Shown in pieces: positions 49,201 through 60,656 of a stretch of DNA of 64,000 nt. How positions within the stretch are numbered: position 1 is the first letter of the stretch; the number at the start of each line of letters is the position of its first letter. This DNA comes from Magicicada septendecula (taxonomy: Eukaryota > Arthropoda > Insecta > Hemiptera > Cicadidae). Location: the NCBI GenBank assembly GCA_034769895.1, contig CM068370.1, positions 49,485,454 to 49,549,453 of the forward strand, read 5' to 3'. A model generated the notes under the pieces. That model was given only the letters and a program-made list of their open reading frames with translations, was not told the origin of the DNA and did not search any database. The translations under genes were made by a program, and so were the position numbers.

Positions 49201-51063
49201 GGATGTTGATGATGATGGTGTGCTGGTTCCCACGTAGATGGTTAGTTGTCTGTGTTCCTACCGCATGTTGATGTTGATGATGTGCTGGTTCCCACGTAGA
49301 TTGTTAGTTGCCTGTGTTCCTACCGTATGTTGATGATGATGATGTGCTGGTTCCCACGTAGATTGTTATTTGTCTGTGTTCCTTCTGGATGTTGATGATG
49401 ATGGTGTGCTGGTTCCCACGTAGATTGTTATTTGTCTGTGTTCCTACCGCATGTTGATGATGATGATGTGCTGGTTCCCACGTAGATTGTTAATTGTCTG
49501 TGTTCCTACTGGAAGTTGATGATGATGGTGTGCTGGTTCCCACGTAGATTGTTAGTTGTCTGTGTTCCTTCTGCATGTTGATGATGATGATGTGCTGGTT
49601 CCCACGTAGATTGGTAGTTGTCTGTGTTCCTTCTGCAAGTTGATGATGATGATGTTCTGGTTCCCACGTAGATTGTTAGTTGTCTGTGTTCCTTCTGCAT
49701 GTTGATGATGATGATGTGCTGGTTCCCACGTAGATTGTTAGTTGTCTGTGTTCCTACTGGAAGTTGATGATGATGGTGTGCTGGTTCCCACGTAGATTGT
49801 TAGATGTCTGTGTTCCTTCTGCATGTTGATGATGATGATGTGCTGGTTCCCACGTAGATTGGTAGTTGTCTGTGTTCCTTCTGCATGTTGATGATGATGA
49901 TGTTCTGGTTCCCACGTAGATTGTTAGTTGTCTGTGTTCCTACCGCATGTTGATGATGATGATGTGCTGGTTCCCACGTAGATTGTTAGTTGTCTGTGTT
50001 CCTACTGGATGTTGATGATGATGGTGTGCTGGTTCCCACGTAGATTGTTAGTTGTCTGTGTTCCTACTGCATGTTGATGTTGATGATGTGCTGGTTCCCA
50101 CGTAGATTGTTAGATGTCTGTGTTCCTACTGGATGTTGATGATGATGATGTGCTGGTTCCCACGTAGATTGTTAGTTGTCTGTGTTCCTACTGGATGTTG
50201 ATGATGATGGTGTGCTGGTTTCCACGTAGATTGTTAGATGTCTGTGTTCCTACCGCATGTTGATGTTGATGATGTGCTGGTTCCCACGTAGATTGTTAGT
50301 TGTCTGTGTTCCTACCGCATGTTGATGTTGATGATGTGCTGGTTCCCACGTAGATTGTTAGTTGTCTGTGTTCCTACCGCATGTTGATGTTGATGATGTG
50401 CTGTTTCCCACGTAGATTGTTAGTTGCCTGTGTTCCTACCGCATGTTGATGATGATGATGTGCTGGTTCCCACGTAGATTGTTAGTTGTCTGTGTTCCTT
50501 CTGGATGTTTATGATGATGGTGTGCTGGTTCCCACGTAGATTGTTAGTTGTCTGTGTTCCTACCGCATGTTGATGATGATGATGTGCTGGTTCCCACGTA
50601 GATTGTTAGTTGTCTGTGTTCCTACTGGATGTTGATGATGATGATGTGCTGGTTCCCACGTAGATTGTTAGTTGTCTGTGTTCCTACCGCATGTTGATGT
50701 TGATGATGATGATGTGCTGGTTCCCACATAGATGGTTAGTTGTCTGTGTTCCTACCGCATGTTGATGTTGATGATGATGATGTTCTGGTTCCCACGTAGA
50801 TTGTTAGTTGTCTGTGTTCCTTCTGCATGTTGATGATGATGATGTGCTGGTTCCCACGTAGATTGTTAGTTGTCTGTGTTCCTACTGGATGTTGATGATG
50901 ATGGTGTGCTGGTTCCCACGTAGATTGTTAGTTGTCTGTGTTCCTTCTGCATGTTGATGATGATGATGTGCTGGTTTCCACGTAGATTGGTAGTTGTCTG
51001 TGTTCCTTCTGCATGTTGATGATGATGATGTTCTGGTTCCCACGTAGATTGTTAGTTGTCTGT
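37246..51063. repeat. 13.8-kb minisatellite: about 220 copies of a 62-bp unit
   Basis: The 62-bp unit contains a (GATG)-type block of variable length, then tgctggttcccacgtagatt and gttagttgtctgtgttcct. Three main subtypes differ after ttcct: ttctgcatgttgatgatgat, tactggatgttgatgatgat(ggtg) and taccgcatgttgatgttgat. Length variants of +3 or +6 bp come from GAT steps. Rare marker variants recur in the same order at offsets of about 2.06, 2.8 and 7.2 kb, showing higher-order duplication. Histidine-rich minus frames (60-87 codons) are by-products: the unit is not a multiple of 3 and two subtypes place TAG in one frame. Flanks: AT-rich on the left; on the right the array stops abruptly at tgtctgtcagttttcac. 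Confidence 0.98.
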
Positions 51064-51508
51064 CAGTTTTCACACATCACTTTTTTAAAATGTTTTTGGA
51101 ATAACTGTATATTTTATGTTCAAAACATCGGTGGCATTAAATGAGCTATTTTCTACTCGTTATAACTTAATTGTCTGTAACTTATTATTTACAAGCGTAA
51201 TTAACTTTAGTTTATATAACGTATTGCATTTATTTTTGCACTTATTCAAACAATTTGACATCAACACACGCATCGACGAGCATGACTTTCGATGGGATTG
51301 TCTGATTTGCGATGCGTATTTTGTAACTTGCAAATTTCAATAAATAAACCTAAATAATTATTCTCATTTGTTCATGGCTGAACCAGAGTTCACTAACACA
51401 CAGCGTACAATACATACGTACACAGAAATCTGCTCTTTCGTCATACAAAATAAGTATGAATCAGCAGAAGACACGGGCTCACCCACACACACAGCTTAAA
51501 ATCGACAG
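51064..51508. other. No recognisable feature
   Basis: AT-rich flank of the array. The 75-codon frame at 51116-51343 has no recognised motif. Confidence 0.4.
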
Positions 51509-51756
51509 GTGTTCCAGTAGCCCGGAGTTTAGTCAGGATACCGGACGTGAAAGCCTTAAGTACAGGGTACAACTCCTCTGAGGGGAGGATGTTCTTAAAG
51601 GTATAAGACTTTTCATTGCACACTGAAGATGGCCTCCAGAGGAGTGGCCGAAATGTCTGTTAGTAACAACAGGACTGGGGCACGGCACAATAGCCCGCAG
51701 TTTAGTCAGTTTGTTTCCAAAACTGTTGATACCGGCCGTGAAAGCCTTAGGTAGAG
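51509..51756 (+). mobile_element. PLE terminal fragments with hammerhead-like motif
   Basis: Two partial copies of tagcccg(g/c)agtttagtcag..gataccgg(a/c)cgtgaaagcctta (51512-51562 and 51689-51752) flank cactgaagatggcctccagaggagtggccgaaatgtct (51621-51657). The CUGAAGA...GAAA core equals that at 28154. The repeated end on both sides looks like two joined PLE termini (pseudo-LTR arrangement). Confidence 0.55.
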
Positions 51757-51849
51757 AATACTATTTGTGCAATCTTTCATGATTGTTATGTACTTCGTAG
51801 CCGTACCCGGCCGGAGTCAATGTTGTTACAATTCCTTCCCGGGCTGTTT

Positions 51850-52012
51850 GGCCGTGGTCCATTGTTTTCTGCAAAAACATACGTTTCGCCACTGCCATCG
51901 ACTCCCATCATCAGTGTAAGTTATATAATTTACCTTATAATTTCCGTCAAGTGACGTCTAGCGTAATTTGTGCTGGGTTACGCGTTTCAGGCCATATGAC
52001 CCATCTTCAGAC
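51850..52012 (-). mobile_element. PLE terminal region with two hammerhead-like motifs
   Basis: On the minus strand CUGAAGAUGGG..AUGGCCUGAAACGC (51980-52012) is followed by CUGAUGAUGGG..GUGGCGAAACGU (51880-51915) and the tail gaccacggccaaacagcccggg. It lies downstream of the GIY-YIG fragment at 52172-52562 on the same strand, as expected for a PLE 3' end. Confidence 0.55.
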
Positions 52013-52171
52013 CTTCACTCCAAAGGAGCTCGTTATATAATAAAATCCATATTAAAACAAACACATAATAAACAAATACGTAAAATACAATGAATGAACA
52101 TATTATAAGCGTACTATTAACCGACACGGTGCACCGCGTGTAGCCTGTCAAGACTGTGTCGATGGGCACTG

Positions 52172-52562
52172 TTATCTAGTATTATCTTTAAGCGATCGCA
52201 GCGCGGTATCATACAGTGGGTTGAACCTGAAGTTAAGTTTATCATTGAGTATGTCGTCACATATATCGGGGTTATTATGACCTCTATATATCTCGAATTC
52301 TTCGAGTGCATCCATGCACAATAATGGGCCCTTGCTACAATAATGTAGAGGTATAAGGTTAGCGTTGAAATTGGTATATGAATGATTGCTTGAAATTAGA
52401 TGCCGTGAAAAATTAGATTTAATATTATCTAGGGAAAAATCACCCCTGTTAAAGTGGCTGTGTGGTGTGTGTTCAAGGAATCGTTTGATAAAAGGTCTAC
52501 CCGTTTGGCCGATATAAAAACGGTCACAATCGTCGCATATTATGTTTGGACTTGGACCGCAT
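52172..52562 (-). pseudogene. Second-lineage PLE GIY-YIG endonuclease fragment
   Basis: Minus frame from 52562 to a stop at 52172-52174: GPSPNIICDDCDRFYIGQTG, then RPFIKRFLEHTPHSHFNRG, FSRHLISSNHSYTNFNANLI, CMDALEEFEIYRGHNNPDI. CxxC, YIGQTGR, the downstream R..EH, SNHS and the LE-E-EIY helix match the PLE GIY-YIG domain, but the sequence differs widely from the 29-30-kb copies, so it is another lineage. A stop lies just before GPSP, and GIY and the RT are absent. Frame intact across 130 codons. Confidence 0.82.
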
Positions 52563-54835
52563 TAATTATGTTTAAATCAGTGTAAGTTCGAGTAACCTTA
52601 CGTGAGGTAGTGGTATATGTACATACCACAAGCGTGGTTGAGCCTTAACCACAGTACTGTGGTCACTAATGTGTTGGGCTTCATGCCCAACTCTGTACTC
52701 TAAATATTTCACTGCGGATTCCGTCTCATATAGATATTCGCGCAGGTCCACTTAGTGGATCCATTTGTATTGCTTCAGGTTTTACTGTATTTTATCCTTT
52801 CGACAAGTCTTCAGGATACTTCACCATAAATTAAACAGCTTTATTATAACTAAGAGGTATCGAGTTTAGTTTGTTTCCTTCATTGTATATTACATAACGT
52901 ACTGTTTACGCACAAATTGGTTTTCTAGTTTCCAAGCTTAACGTATTCTGTTTGCTATTTGGGTCACTTTTTATTAAAATTTGTTCTAAGAAACGGTATT
53001 TATATTAATAGCATGCTGCGATCCTCCGTCAATTTCCGTGTCCACACCCACGCACAAACGTTGCTAATTGCAACGCAAAACCTTACTTTTTTATGTCTCT
53101 TTTAATTTCCTCGCCATGTATTCAATGTTACCTTTATAATTTGCTATCACTGGCTGGTCCTCCACAAGCTACAATGTACATAGTGTAGACCTATATAATG
53201 TCTGTATTATATTAGAGTGTCATGTATTATTGGGATGATATTATATATCCTTTTGTGTATATCGTTTTGTGTTACTGTAAATAATAATGATATTATTTGT
53301 TTGTTTCAGGTAAGTGTGCCTTGGATGTTCTGTACTGGTGAGTTAAGAATAAAAAGTACCGGTAACAGACCAAAACAGTGATAAAGAGAGGCCTTATGCC
53401 ACTGTGAATGTTTCATGTCAAACATGGTTCTCGTATCTGAGATTTGATGAAAAGTTCATGTAATTTTTGTTTAGATGCAAAATTATCCCTTTATTTATTT
53501 ATATATTCCTTCTACACATAATATCAACTAGACATAACTCCCTTACATCAGCAGTTTTGTTTAGTCTTTAAAACACATAACTTTGCTTAGCGATTATTTA
53601 TGTCTTCTACAAACAAATGTTTGTTTTATTGCCTCAAAGAAACGTTGCCTCTTATGTTTTTGTCTACACTTCTTGTACAAGAAAATGACGTGTAAGTTAG
53701 CGTCTTTCGTGATACAATTTCCATAAATTACCTATCTGTAAACCTGGCCGAGTTCTGCAAATACCTACATGGAAATAACTTAAAATTCCCGAAATATACG
53801 CTTTAGCGATCGTAATATCAAGTGATAAAAATTTATGTAACGGAAAATCACGATCTTCAACAATCCTCATTCTCGACTGCCTTGAGGCTTTTTTTACTAG
53901 TAGTAAGTAATCCTATATTTAAGTAGGCTATAAAAGACCCACAACGATTTTCCTATAACATTCTCATTACGTTAAAATAGTTTTTCTCATTCTTTACACA
54001 AAATTTAGTGCAAGTTTAACCCTGCATTGAAAAATGTTAAACAAATTTACACCAAACATACATTACTCAATTACCTGTTAAATATAAATTGTACATTCAA
54101 TACGGCTAAAAATTCAGACAGTTTTTACAGTCAGATGTTCCAAATTCATAAATATTTTTTTTAATATTCTGACGTGAGCTTAGCAAACGGAAATTGTCAG
54201 TAAACATTCCGAAACTTAACATATAATTTAAAAAAATATTATATATAAAATAGAAAAAATTATTTAGTTCTAATTAGGTGGCTGTTTAACTTTATATAAG
54301 TAAACTATAAGTATAATACTGTAGGCTATGTTAAATGATATCTGATAACCAACAATCTTTGCCTTCGATTATGTCTCCAGCGCCGAAGATGATTTCTTTC
54401 GTGTCGGTACACGGTACACTATTTTCACTACTATTCGCAGTGTTAAGATACAGTTTAATTGTCACAATTATGACTGATTACTTCTGCAAGTATATTTAGC
54501 TTTGTTCTACTCATGTTTCACAAATTGAATCTGCATGATCAAATGCTATTAATGAACAAATTAAGGAATAATCAATTTGCAATTTGATAATTACAATGTT
54601 TGTTTACGTAATCAACTGATTAATAAACATGAAAATGCTAATCATTTTCAACATAACCGTCAAAACTGCTGATTACAGTTGAAATCGAAAAACAAATGAA
54701 TTATTTATAACCTCTGCGAGATTCAAAAACTCAACGGAATCTACGTTCATCAAAATAAATCAGTTCTACGTTGCAAAAGGAATAAGTTGTTATTGCGATA
54801 ATTATACAGTATCATAATTGCGAGAATTGACAATT
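52563..54835. other. No recognisable gene
   Basis: Near 52612-52665 the stretch taccacaag..gccttaaccacagtactgtggt resembles 28070-28110 (shared 14-bp palindrome). The rest is AT-rich and resembles intron or intergenic DNA. A strong fused splice-site motif lies at 53297-53315. Confidence 0.45.
53297..53315 (+). promoter_or_regulatory. Candidate recursive splice site (ratchet point)
   Basis: ttgtttgtttcag|gtaagt: a polypyrimidine tract, CAG (53307-53309) and an ideal GTAAGT donor (53310-53315) fused with no exon between. This is the Drosophila zero-nucleotide-exon recursive splice consensus. It would imply that the window lies in a long intron of a + strand gene. Chance occurrence cannot be excluded. 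Confidence 0.35.
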
Positions 54836-54879
54836 GTATTATTATTATTTTTTATTTTATTATTATTATTATTATTATT
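54836..54879. repeat. (ATT)n microsatellite
   Basis: Imperfect ATT/TTA trinucleotides with a short T run. Confidence 0.9.
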
Positions 54880-54920
54880 GAATTATATTTTCTTCATCTT
54901 GTTATTTGATTTAGCAGTCT

Positions 54921-55155
54921 CAACTTCGTCGTGCTTACTTGCTGAAGCACCTGCGTATTGTTGTGAGTTGTTGCTGTTTCCTATCATGCTCCGGACGAGG
55001 ACTTTCAGTATCTCCACCATTATCAAGTCCTAAACCACGATCAATCATGTTTTTTTTTGGACTCGTGGTTTAGGACTTGATAATGGTGGAGACACCGAAA
55101 GGCCTCGTCCGGAGCATGACACGTAGTAGTTCAACAAGTAAGCACTACGAAGTTG
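54921..55155. repeat. Long imperfect inverted repeat (about 90-120-bp arms)
   Basis: Left arm 54921-55040 and right arm 55063-55155. Inner part tcctaaaccacga/tcgtggtttagga, then ccaccattatcaagt, gctccggacgagg, and outer caacttcgtcgtgcttactt pair. The left arm has about 20 extra bases. Loop about 22 nt with a T run. Read-through RNA would fold into a long hairpin. Confidence 0.85.
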
Positions 55156-55303
55156 CTATTTTTTCATATTGTTATTTATACGCTAGGTTTCCACAGATCA
55201 AACCATTCTTCGATTTCTTAGCTCCGTCTTGTCCGCTCAGGCCAATCATTTTCTTGTAGGCCTCTCTTTGTTATTCTTCTAGGACGTCAACCTTCTAGTA
55301 TAT

Positions 55304-55817
55304 TGTCACGACATTACAGAACAATCTACGTGTTTCTCGAATGTTCCAGTGGAACCGGGTGCGTACGTGATTCTCAATGCGTTAGCTAGACTGTGACAGA
55401 ATTTGCGCGGCCACGCGCACTGTGTCAAGGGCGCAATGAAATATGCTCTAATGTTTTCCTTTATTGCTAATACGTAGTATATGGATGTTTCTCGACTTTC
55501 GGCGGGGTGTAAATACAAGTACTCAGCGACGCTCAGTTCAGTTTTGAGTTGCGATTGATTCGAGTGCTGTTCGTAATATTGTGGCAAAGTATTATGTGTT
55601 TTATAATTGTGCGAGACAATTATAATGCAATTGTGTTTTATATTAGTTGACATTTTATTGCGTCTGAACAATTTTTATTTGCTTTGTTGTAAGAGACTAT
55701 CTTGTTGTTTACAAACTGTTTAATTGTGATAATTAAAGCTGGTGATTAGTGACTTATTGGTGTCTTGTATTTTGTTTTCCACTGTACCATACGACGATCA
55801 GTTAGACCGTCGTAACA
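55304..55817 (+). mobile_element. Solo LTR, TGTTACGAC family (514 bp), ATAT target duplication
   Basis: Starts TGTCACGAC, ends GTCGTAACA. ATAT at 55300-55303 and 55818-55821. Collinear with 15182-15700, including ggcggggt(g/a)taaatacaag, the ctcagcgacgctcagtt initiator region and the 3' gtaccatacgacgatcag end. TATA is mutated to TGTAAATA. The 121-codon minus frame is antisense and not a gene. Confidence 0.88.
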
Positions 55818-55933
55818 ATATCTTAGCTCAATACCTTGGACATCATTTGCTGCTTCTTCGTACGGTGTCCGTTTTGTTCATTTTTGTTAGTATCTTTCCT
55901 GGAAGTGCAACAAAAGTTGTTTCGGGTTAATAT

Positions 55934-58900
55934 TGTTACGTTTCCTTATTTCTACCTCCTTTTGTTGTTTATTGAATGGATTATTATTAATTGAACGAAT
56001 CGATGAAAGTATGAATTGTAGATTAATTGACTTGTGGTTTCTATAAGTCAGACGAATTGGTTAAGATTCCACCATTGGCATCCGTTAATTGTGTCTGACG
56101 TTGTAAATTTGTTTAATGAATTATAAGTTTAATAGTCATAGGAATTAAGTTTACTCCTTAATGAAGTACTTGCTTGGAATGAAGATCTCCCTTGTTAACT
56201 GTCCAGTCAACAAGGCATAGTCGAGTCGACAATCTAAAACATTTAAATAATTTCATTGCCGCCGGCGAGTGTTACCAACTGCTATCAGCTGTTCATCTAA
56301 CCTGAATGCGTATCGTCTAAAGAAATGATTTTATAATCTCTTTTATCTGGTCAAAATGCAGTTTATTCATTAATAATGCTTAGATAATTATTTTATATAA
56401 CAATTACATAGATGGTCGTTCATTTACAATAATAGCCTAATGTACTTTAAAAAACTAAAACAACTTTTTCAGGGTGGTTATTCTGGTTTCAGAAAACCGT
56501 ATTAGTGAACATTTAGTTAAATTGTTTGACTTTAAAATAGGTCCTTTTAGACTGCAAAATACGCAACTAGAAGAGTTACACCACTATAATAATTGAGTAG
56601 TAGGAGAGTGATTACATTAATAAAGAAGATTTTAAACTAATAACATAAAATTCAAAAATACGACTGGCGTCAACATTTTTGGTTAGACCTGGAGTGTCTA
56701 TGGTTATGTCCAGTTAACCTTGATTTATGAATAAATCTTTTTAACAATAATTAATTTTACAAAGGTAGTAAGGTTCAAAGCCCTTTTAGTGTTCATCTTA
56801 GTTCATAGTATTCATTAGGTTCGATACGTTTATCGCATAAGTTGTTAATTCTTATAAGTATAATTTATTGTCACCATACTTCCCTTAATTCACGCAATTG
56901 CAAATTATTATACACTATGCAATCGTTAAGTCACTGTTACACCTTCACTAAACGTCGTTGCTTTATTTAATTAATACTTTATAACACTTTGAGTAAATGA
57001 GGTTAGATCGACCCGTATTTACATTCGGATTCCGCACTGCATGATGGGTATTTTCTCGATTTAATTTAGCGCGGAGCTGTCGTCTGTCTCGCGTCGTTAA
57101 CAATGAAGAAGTGTCTAAAAATTTCGTGCCTTCCCCGCTATTCCAATCTGCGTTACCTGACTACCACTTGATTTAACTCTTCTGATTGGTCAAAAATTGA
57201 TGACATTCCTTCGTGTGTACATACTCCCCCTTTACTAATTTATTTAATTTTACAGAAAGCGTGGGTTTTTGGTGTAGAGATTAAAAAAGTGACGTCAAAT
57301 ATTTTGTCAAAATTAATGAAAATACATTACAACTGATATAAAATTCTTATGTTACTTGTGACTGCCCATCTGGCCTTACTATATGGCGATTATCTGGCTC
57401 ATTATTTAGACACCTCACAACGCCCACTTTCGTCTATTATTAACAAAGATAGTAATTTGAATCTAGGATTAATACAAATTTTAATAACTTTACGTACTAT
57501 TTGACTTGAATTAACATTTGGTTATCATATCTCATAGAGATAATGCATTCAAAGCCATTTTTTACACTTATTACTCAGTATTTACATAAAATTATGCACA
57601 AAACACATATGTTAGGCCTAGGCTTCTGTATGCCTATAGCACTATGAACTCGATTCACATATGATAGTTTAATAGTTGAGTCTGAACAATTCCTAACATG
57701 TCATAATTAATCTCAGATGAACATTACAACTTTTGGTCACCTCAGTTTTTTGTTAATACACTTTTATTTTTTGGCTTTAGTCATTATATTCACCTATAGT
57801 TCTGGATTACTAGGTGTCATATGAATTCTCCTTATTCTAATTTATACATTTGTTATTGAGTCCTTATTCCTTATCTTTTACATAAACGACCATCATAGTT
57901 ACTATCGAGTTTTATACTAGTTGGTTTACATCTGAATATTCTTATTTGCTGGTTATCCAATAATAACTCTTGCACCCAGTGCCACATGTCATGTATATCT
58001 TATTTATATTATTATGGCTTAACCCCGTGACAATTATTATTGGTTTACATAATAATGGTTAGATTACATATCATTGTATACATTGAGATTAATTTATTTC
58101 TCTTTTTTCTAGTATTTCTAAGGTTTTTTAGTGTATTTAGTGAGTAAATTCTATGCTGTCCATTTCAGTCTGTTAATTTACACTAATCACAACACATATC
58201 ACCTTTTTGGGTAATTAATCTTAGTTACAGAATGGTCCTTATAATATCTAGTTTCAGTAGAGTACAAGATACCATAGTTTTATAACATTTTTAGTATTGA
58301 TTCTTGTCATTATAAGTGAGAATGCTTAGTGAGTTAGGTTATGTGGACCTCCCACTCTGATTTACAACAATATATTTACATAGTGTGTTATTTTTTATAC
58401 CTTTCACTCCATTATTCTTATTTACTAATAGTATTAACTATCATTTATTGTTTTGGTAGTTGTGATTCAATTTAATTTATAATCTATTGACAAGTTTAAT
58501 GGTTATCAGTTTTTCTGATATCCCTTGAGTTATCTCAATTATACAATTTGCAGGTAATACACAATCTTATTGTTATCTATTATACATTATTATTTTATGT
58601 TAATACAGGTTTTATTTTCACTCTCCTAATCATTATTGAGTATGTTTTTGTTTGGATTCGGAATTATAGTCATAGTCAAGTCATTTAAAATGGTCTGTTA
58701 ATGGTTTTATATTATCATTTGTCCTTTACTCTTGAGTTCTCTTTTCCTATTTTATTTATCTTATGGTTATTCTCACCTTGTTATAGAGTGGTTGAGATAT
58801 TTTATTTCTTCCTTGCCTTATATTCTTATTTGGGTTTTTCATGATGCCTGTTAACTTATTCTTTCCTACTTATTGTACCTGTTTTTTTTTTTTGTTTCTA

Positions 58901-59208
58901 CTCACCTTCCTAATCTATTGGGTATTTGGGTTAATCACATTTGGTATAGTATTTTCTTTGTTGTTGTCTTCATTACTATATTATTCATTGTTTGTTGGGT
59001 TAATCACATTTGGTAGAGTATTTTCTTTGTTGTTGTCTTCATTACTATGTTATTCATTGTTTGTTGATTCATTATTTAGTCATTAATTCTTTAACTGAAT
59101 TTAATAATTGTTATACATTTCCTTATACTTGGTTGTTTATGTGTCAGCTGATGGTTAGTTTATGTTTAATTGTGGTTCTTTGGTATGGTAATGATATGTA
59201 ACGTTACA
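55934..59208 (+). mobile_element. Giant LTR-like element B (3.3 kb), ATAT target duplication
   Basis: Starts TGTTACGTTTCC, ends TGTAACGTTACA, so TG...CA with a TGTTACG/CGTTACA inverted terminus. ATAT at 55930-55933 and again at 59209-59212. Non-coding throughout, T-rich in its 3' half. It has a TGATTGG motif about 1.25 kb from the start and a two-copy 69-bp repeat about 140 bp before its end, the same layout as element A. It lies 116 bp downstream of a solo LTR in the same orientation. Interpretation as a giant solo LTR or a LARD-type element is inference; a large MITE-like element is the alternative. Confidence 0.65.
58928..59066 (+). repeat. 69-bp repeat (2 copies) in element B
   Basis: gggttaatcacatttggtat..agtattttctttgttgttg at 58928 and 58997, differing by about two bases. 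The start resembles the element A unit (ggtcaatcac). Confidence 0.9.
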
Positions 59209-60162
59209 ATATACAGTTACAATTTATAAACTTTAATGGAGGGAAAAAACAATTTTTCTGTGACCTACTTCACCGTCTAACTCATCGCAGACATAACAAA
59301 ACAAATTGTGTTCAGTTTGCTATATTTTTTCTCTAACTCACTGAATAATAAGCCTATAATATACGAAAAAAATAAAAAGCAATATTTATTATTATTCATT
59401 GCTGAAACGTCAAAATTTATAACGAACATTATTATTGGACCGAGTTTATTATATTAAAAAATGTCCAGCTTATTGTAAAACTGGTAATAATTAAAAAGTT
59501 TTCTCGTGCACCTAAAGGTGAGACGTTATCGACGGAAAAACGTTAAATTTTTCTACTAATAAAAATTTAAAAATTCTTAAATCCCGTGTTTCGTATCCGT
59601 AGCTTTCTTACGTTACAGCTTGGCAGGCGTGCTTTTGAAGATCAAAACTGCATTTGCTATCACCGGAGCACTTGATCTAATCAGTTTCTACTTTGTTTCC
59701 TTTCAACTTCTCCTTTTACGCTTAGTATTCTCCGAGGAGCCGTTCTTTTAAAAATATCAGATGATTTCATTTGTTCCGCTCGACTGATCATCCCGTCTCG
59801 CCGAGTCATTTGTCTCTCTCATCTTACCCCCACCCACCACCCCACACCTCCGTTACGTACCTTACACAAGTCCACTGCGTTTCATTCAATTTTCTCGCAG
59901 ACCTCTGAATCGCTCTTACTACATACTGCGCTTTATAAATTCGGTTAAATTTTGACAATAAATTTGCTAATCGTCTTAATGGTAGAGTTACTTTAACGTA
60001 ATTAAATAAAGGGCAGCAAATATTTTCTTATTTTATCCAACACCTACAGCTCTTACAGGAAATACAAAACTTCATTCAGATTTAAAACCTAGAAGGAAAC
60101 TATGGGAAACTGTGTGGTAATTATAATTATCACAACACCTAACAAAAACGTGAAAATCGTTA
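59209..60162. other. No recognisable feature
   Basis: AT-rich, with a C-rich patch near 59825-59850. No gene or repeat recognised. Confidence 0.45.
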
Positions 60163-60213
60163 GGTTTACAATTTGATTTGGTTTACAATTTGATTTGGTT
60201 TACAATTTGATTT
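60163..60213. repeat. 17-bp tandem repeat (3 copies)
   Basis: ggtttacaatttgattt at 60163, 60180 and 60197; the last is followed by acc. Confidence 0.95.
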
Positions 60214-60216
60214 ACC

Positions 60217-60656
60217 TAGTAAGCTACCAAAATCTAGACGCATCTGTGGAACGATTCATAGGTACTGGAAAAATAAAACACGGAAGGGTACCCAAATGAA
60301 ATTTTATAAAACTGTGGCTGTTCTCACATTCCTGTATGCTAGTGAGACATGGACTCTTGGTAAAACGGACGCGCAGAGGATTCGGGTAGCCGAAATGCAA
60401 AATTCTAAGAGGGACGCAAGGTTGTTCTCTCTTGGATCGAAGAAGGAACGAGGATATTCGACGTTATTTAAACATTGTAAGGATTGAAGACCACAGAAGG
60501 AGATGGTGTGAACACTTGAATCGCATGCCTCGTATCCGTCTACCTGTGGCTGCCTTGGGTTATCACTCTACTGGGAAGAGAGATGTCGGTAGACCGAGGA
60601 GCAAATGGATTTCGGAACAGGTCTAAGGCCTAGTCCTTGGAGTGGTGATGACGATG
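60217..60656 (+). pseudogene. Non-LTR retrotransposon ORF2 C-terminal remnant
   Basis: Blocks in order: KLPKSRRICGTIHRYWKNKT, then MKFYKTVAVLTFLYASETWT, LGKTDAQRIRVAEM, a frameshift near 60400, DRRRNEDIRRYLNIVRIEDH, RRRWCEHLNRMPRIRLPVAA, LGYHSTGKRDVGRPRSKW, ISEQV and a stop, then gtggtgatgacgatgat. Same family as 12690-13190 (-) and 18945-19150 (+), and the best preserved of the three. It is 5'-truncated after the RT core. Its (GAT)-like tail is joined directly to PLE sequence. Confidence 0.8.

Noticed and set aside
37246..51063. CRISPR-like array
   Set aside because: Units are contiguous head-to-tail without unique spacers, in eukaryotic-type DNA; a minisatellite.
37175..51073. Histidine-rich repeat proteins encoded on the minus strand of the 62-bp array
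   Set aside because: The 62-bp period cycles through three frames, subtypes with ccagtagg or cggtagg create TAG stops, and GAT-step indels shift the frame. Frames never exceed 87 codons in 13.8 kb.
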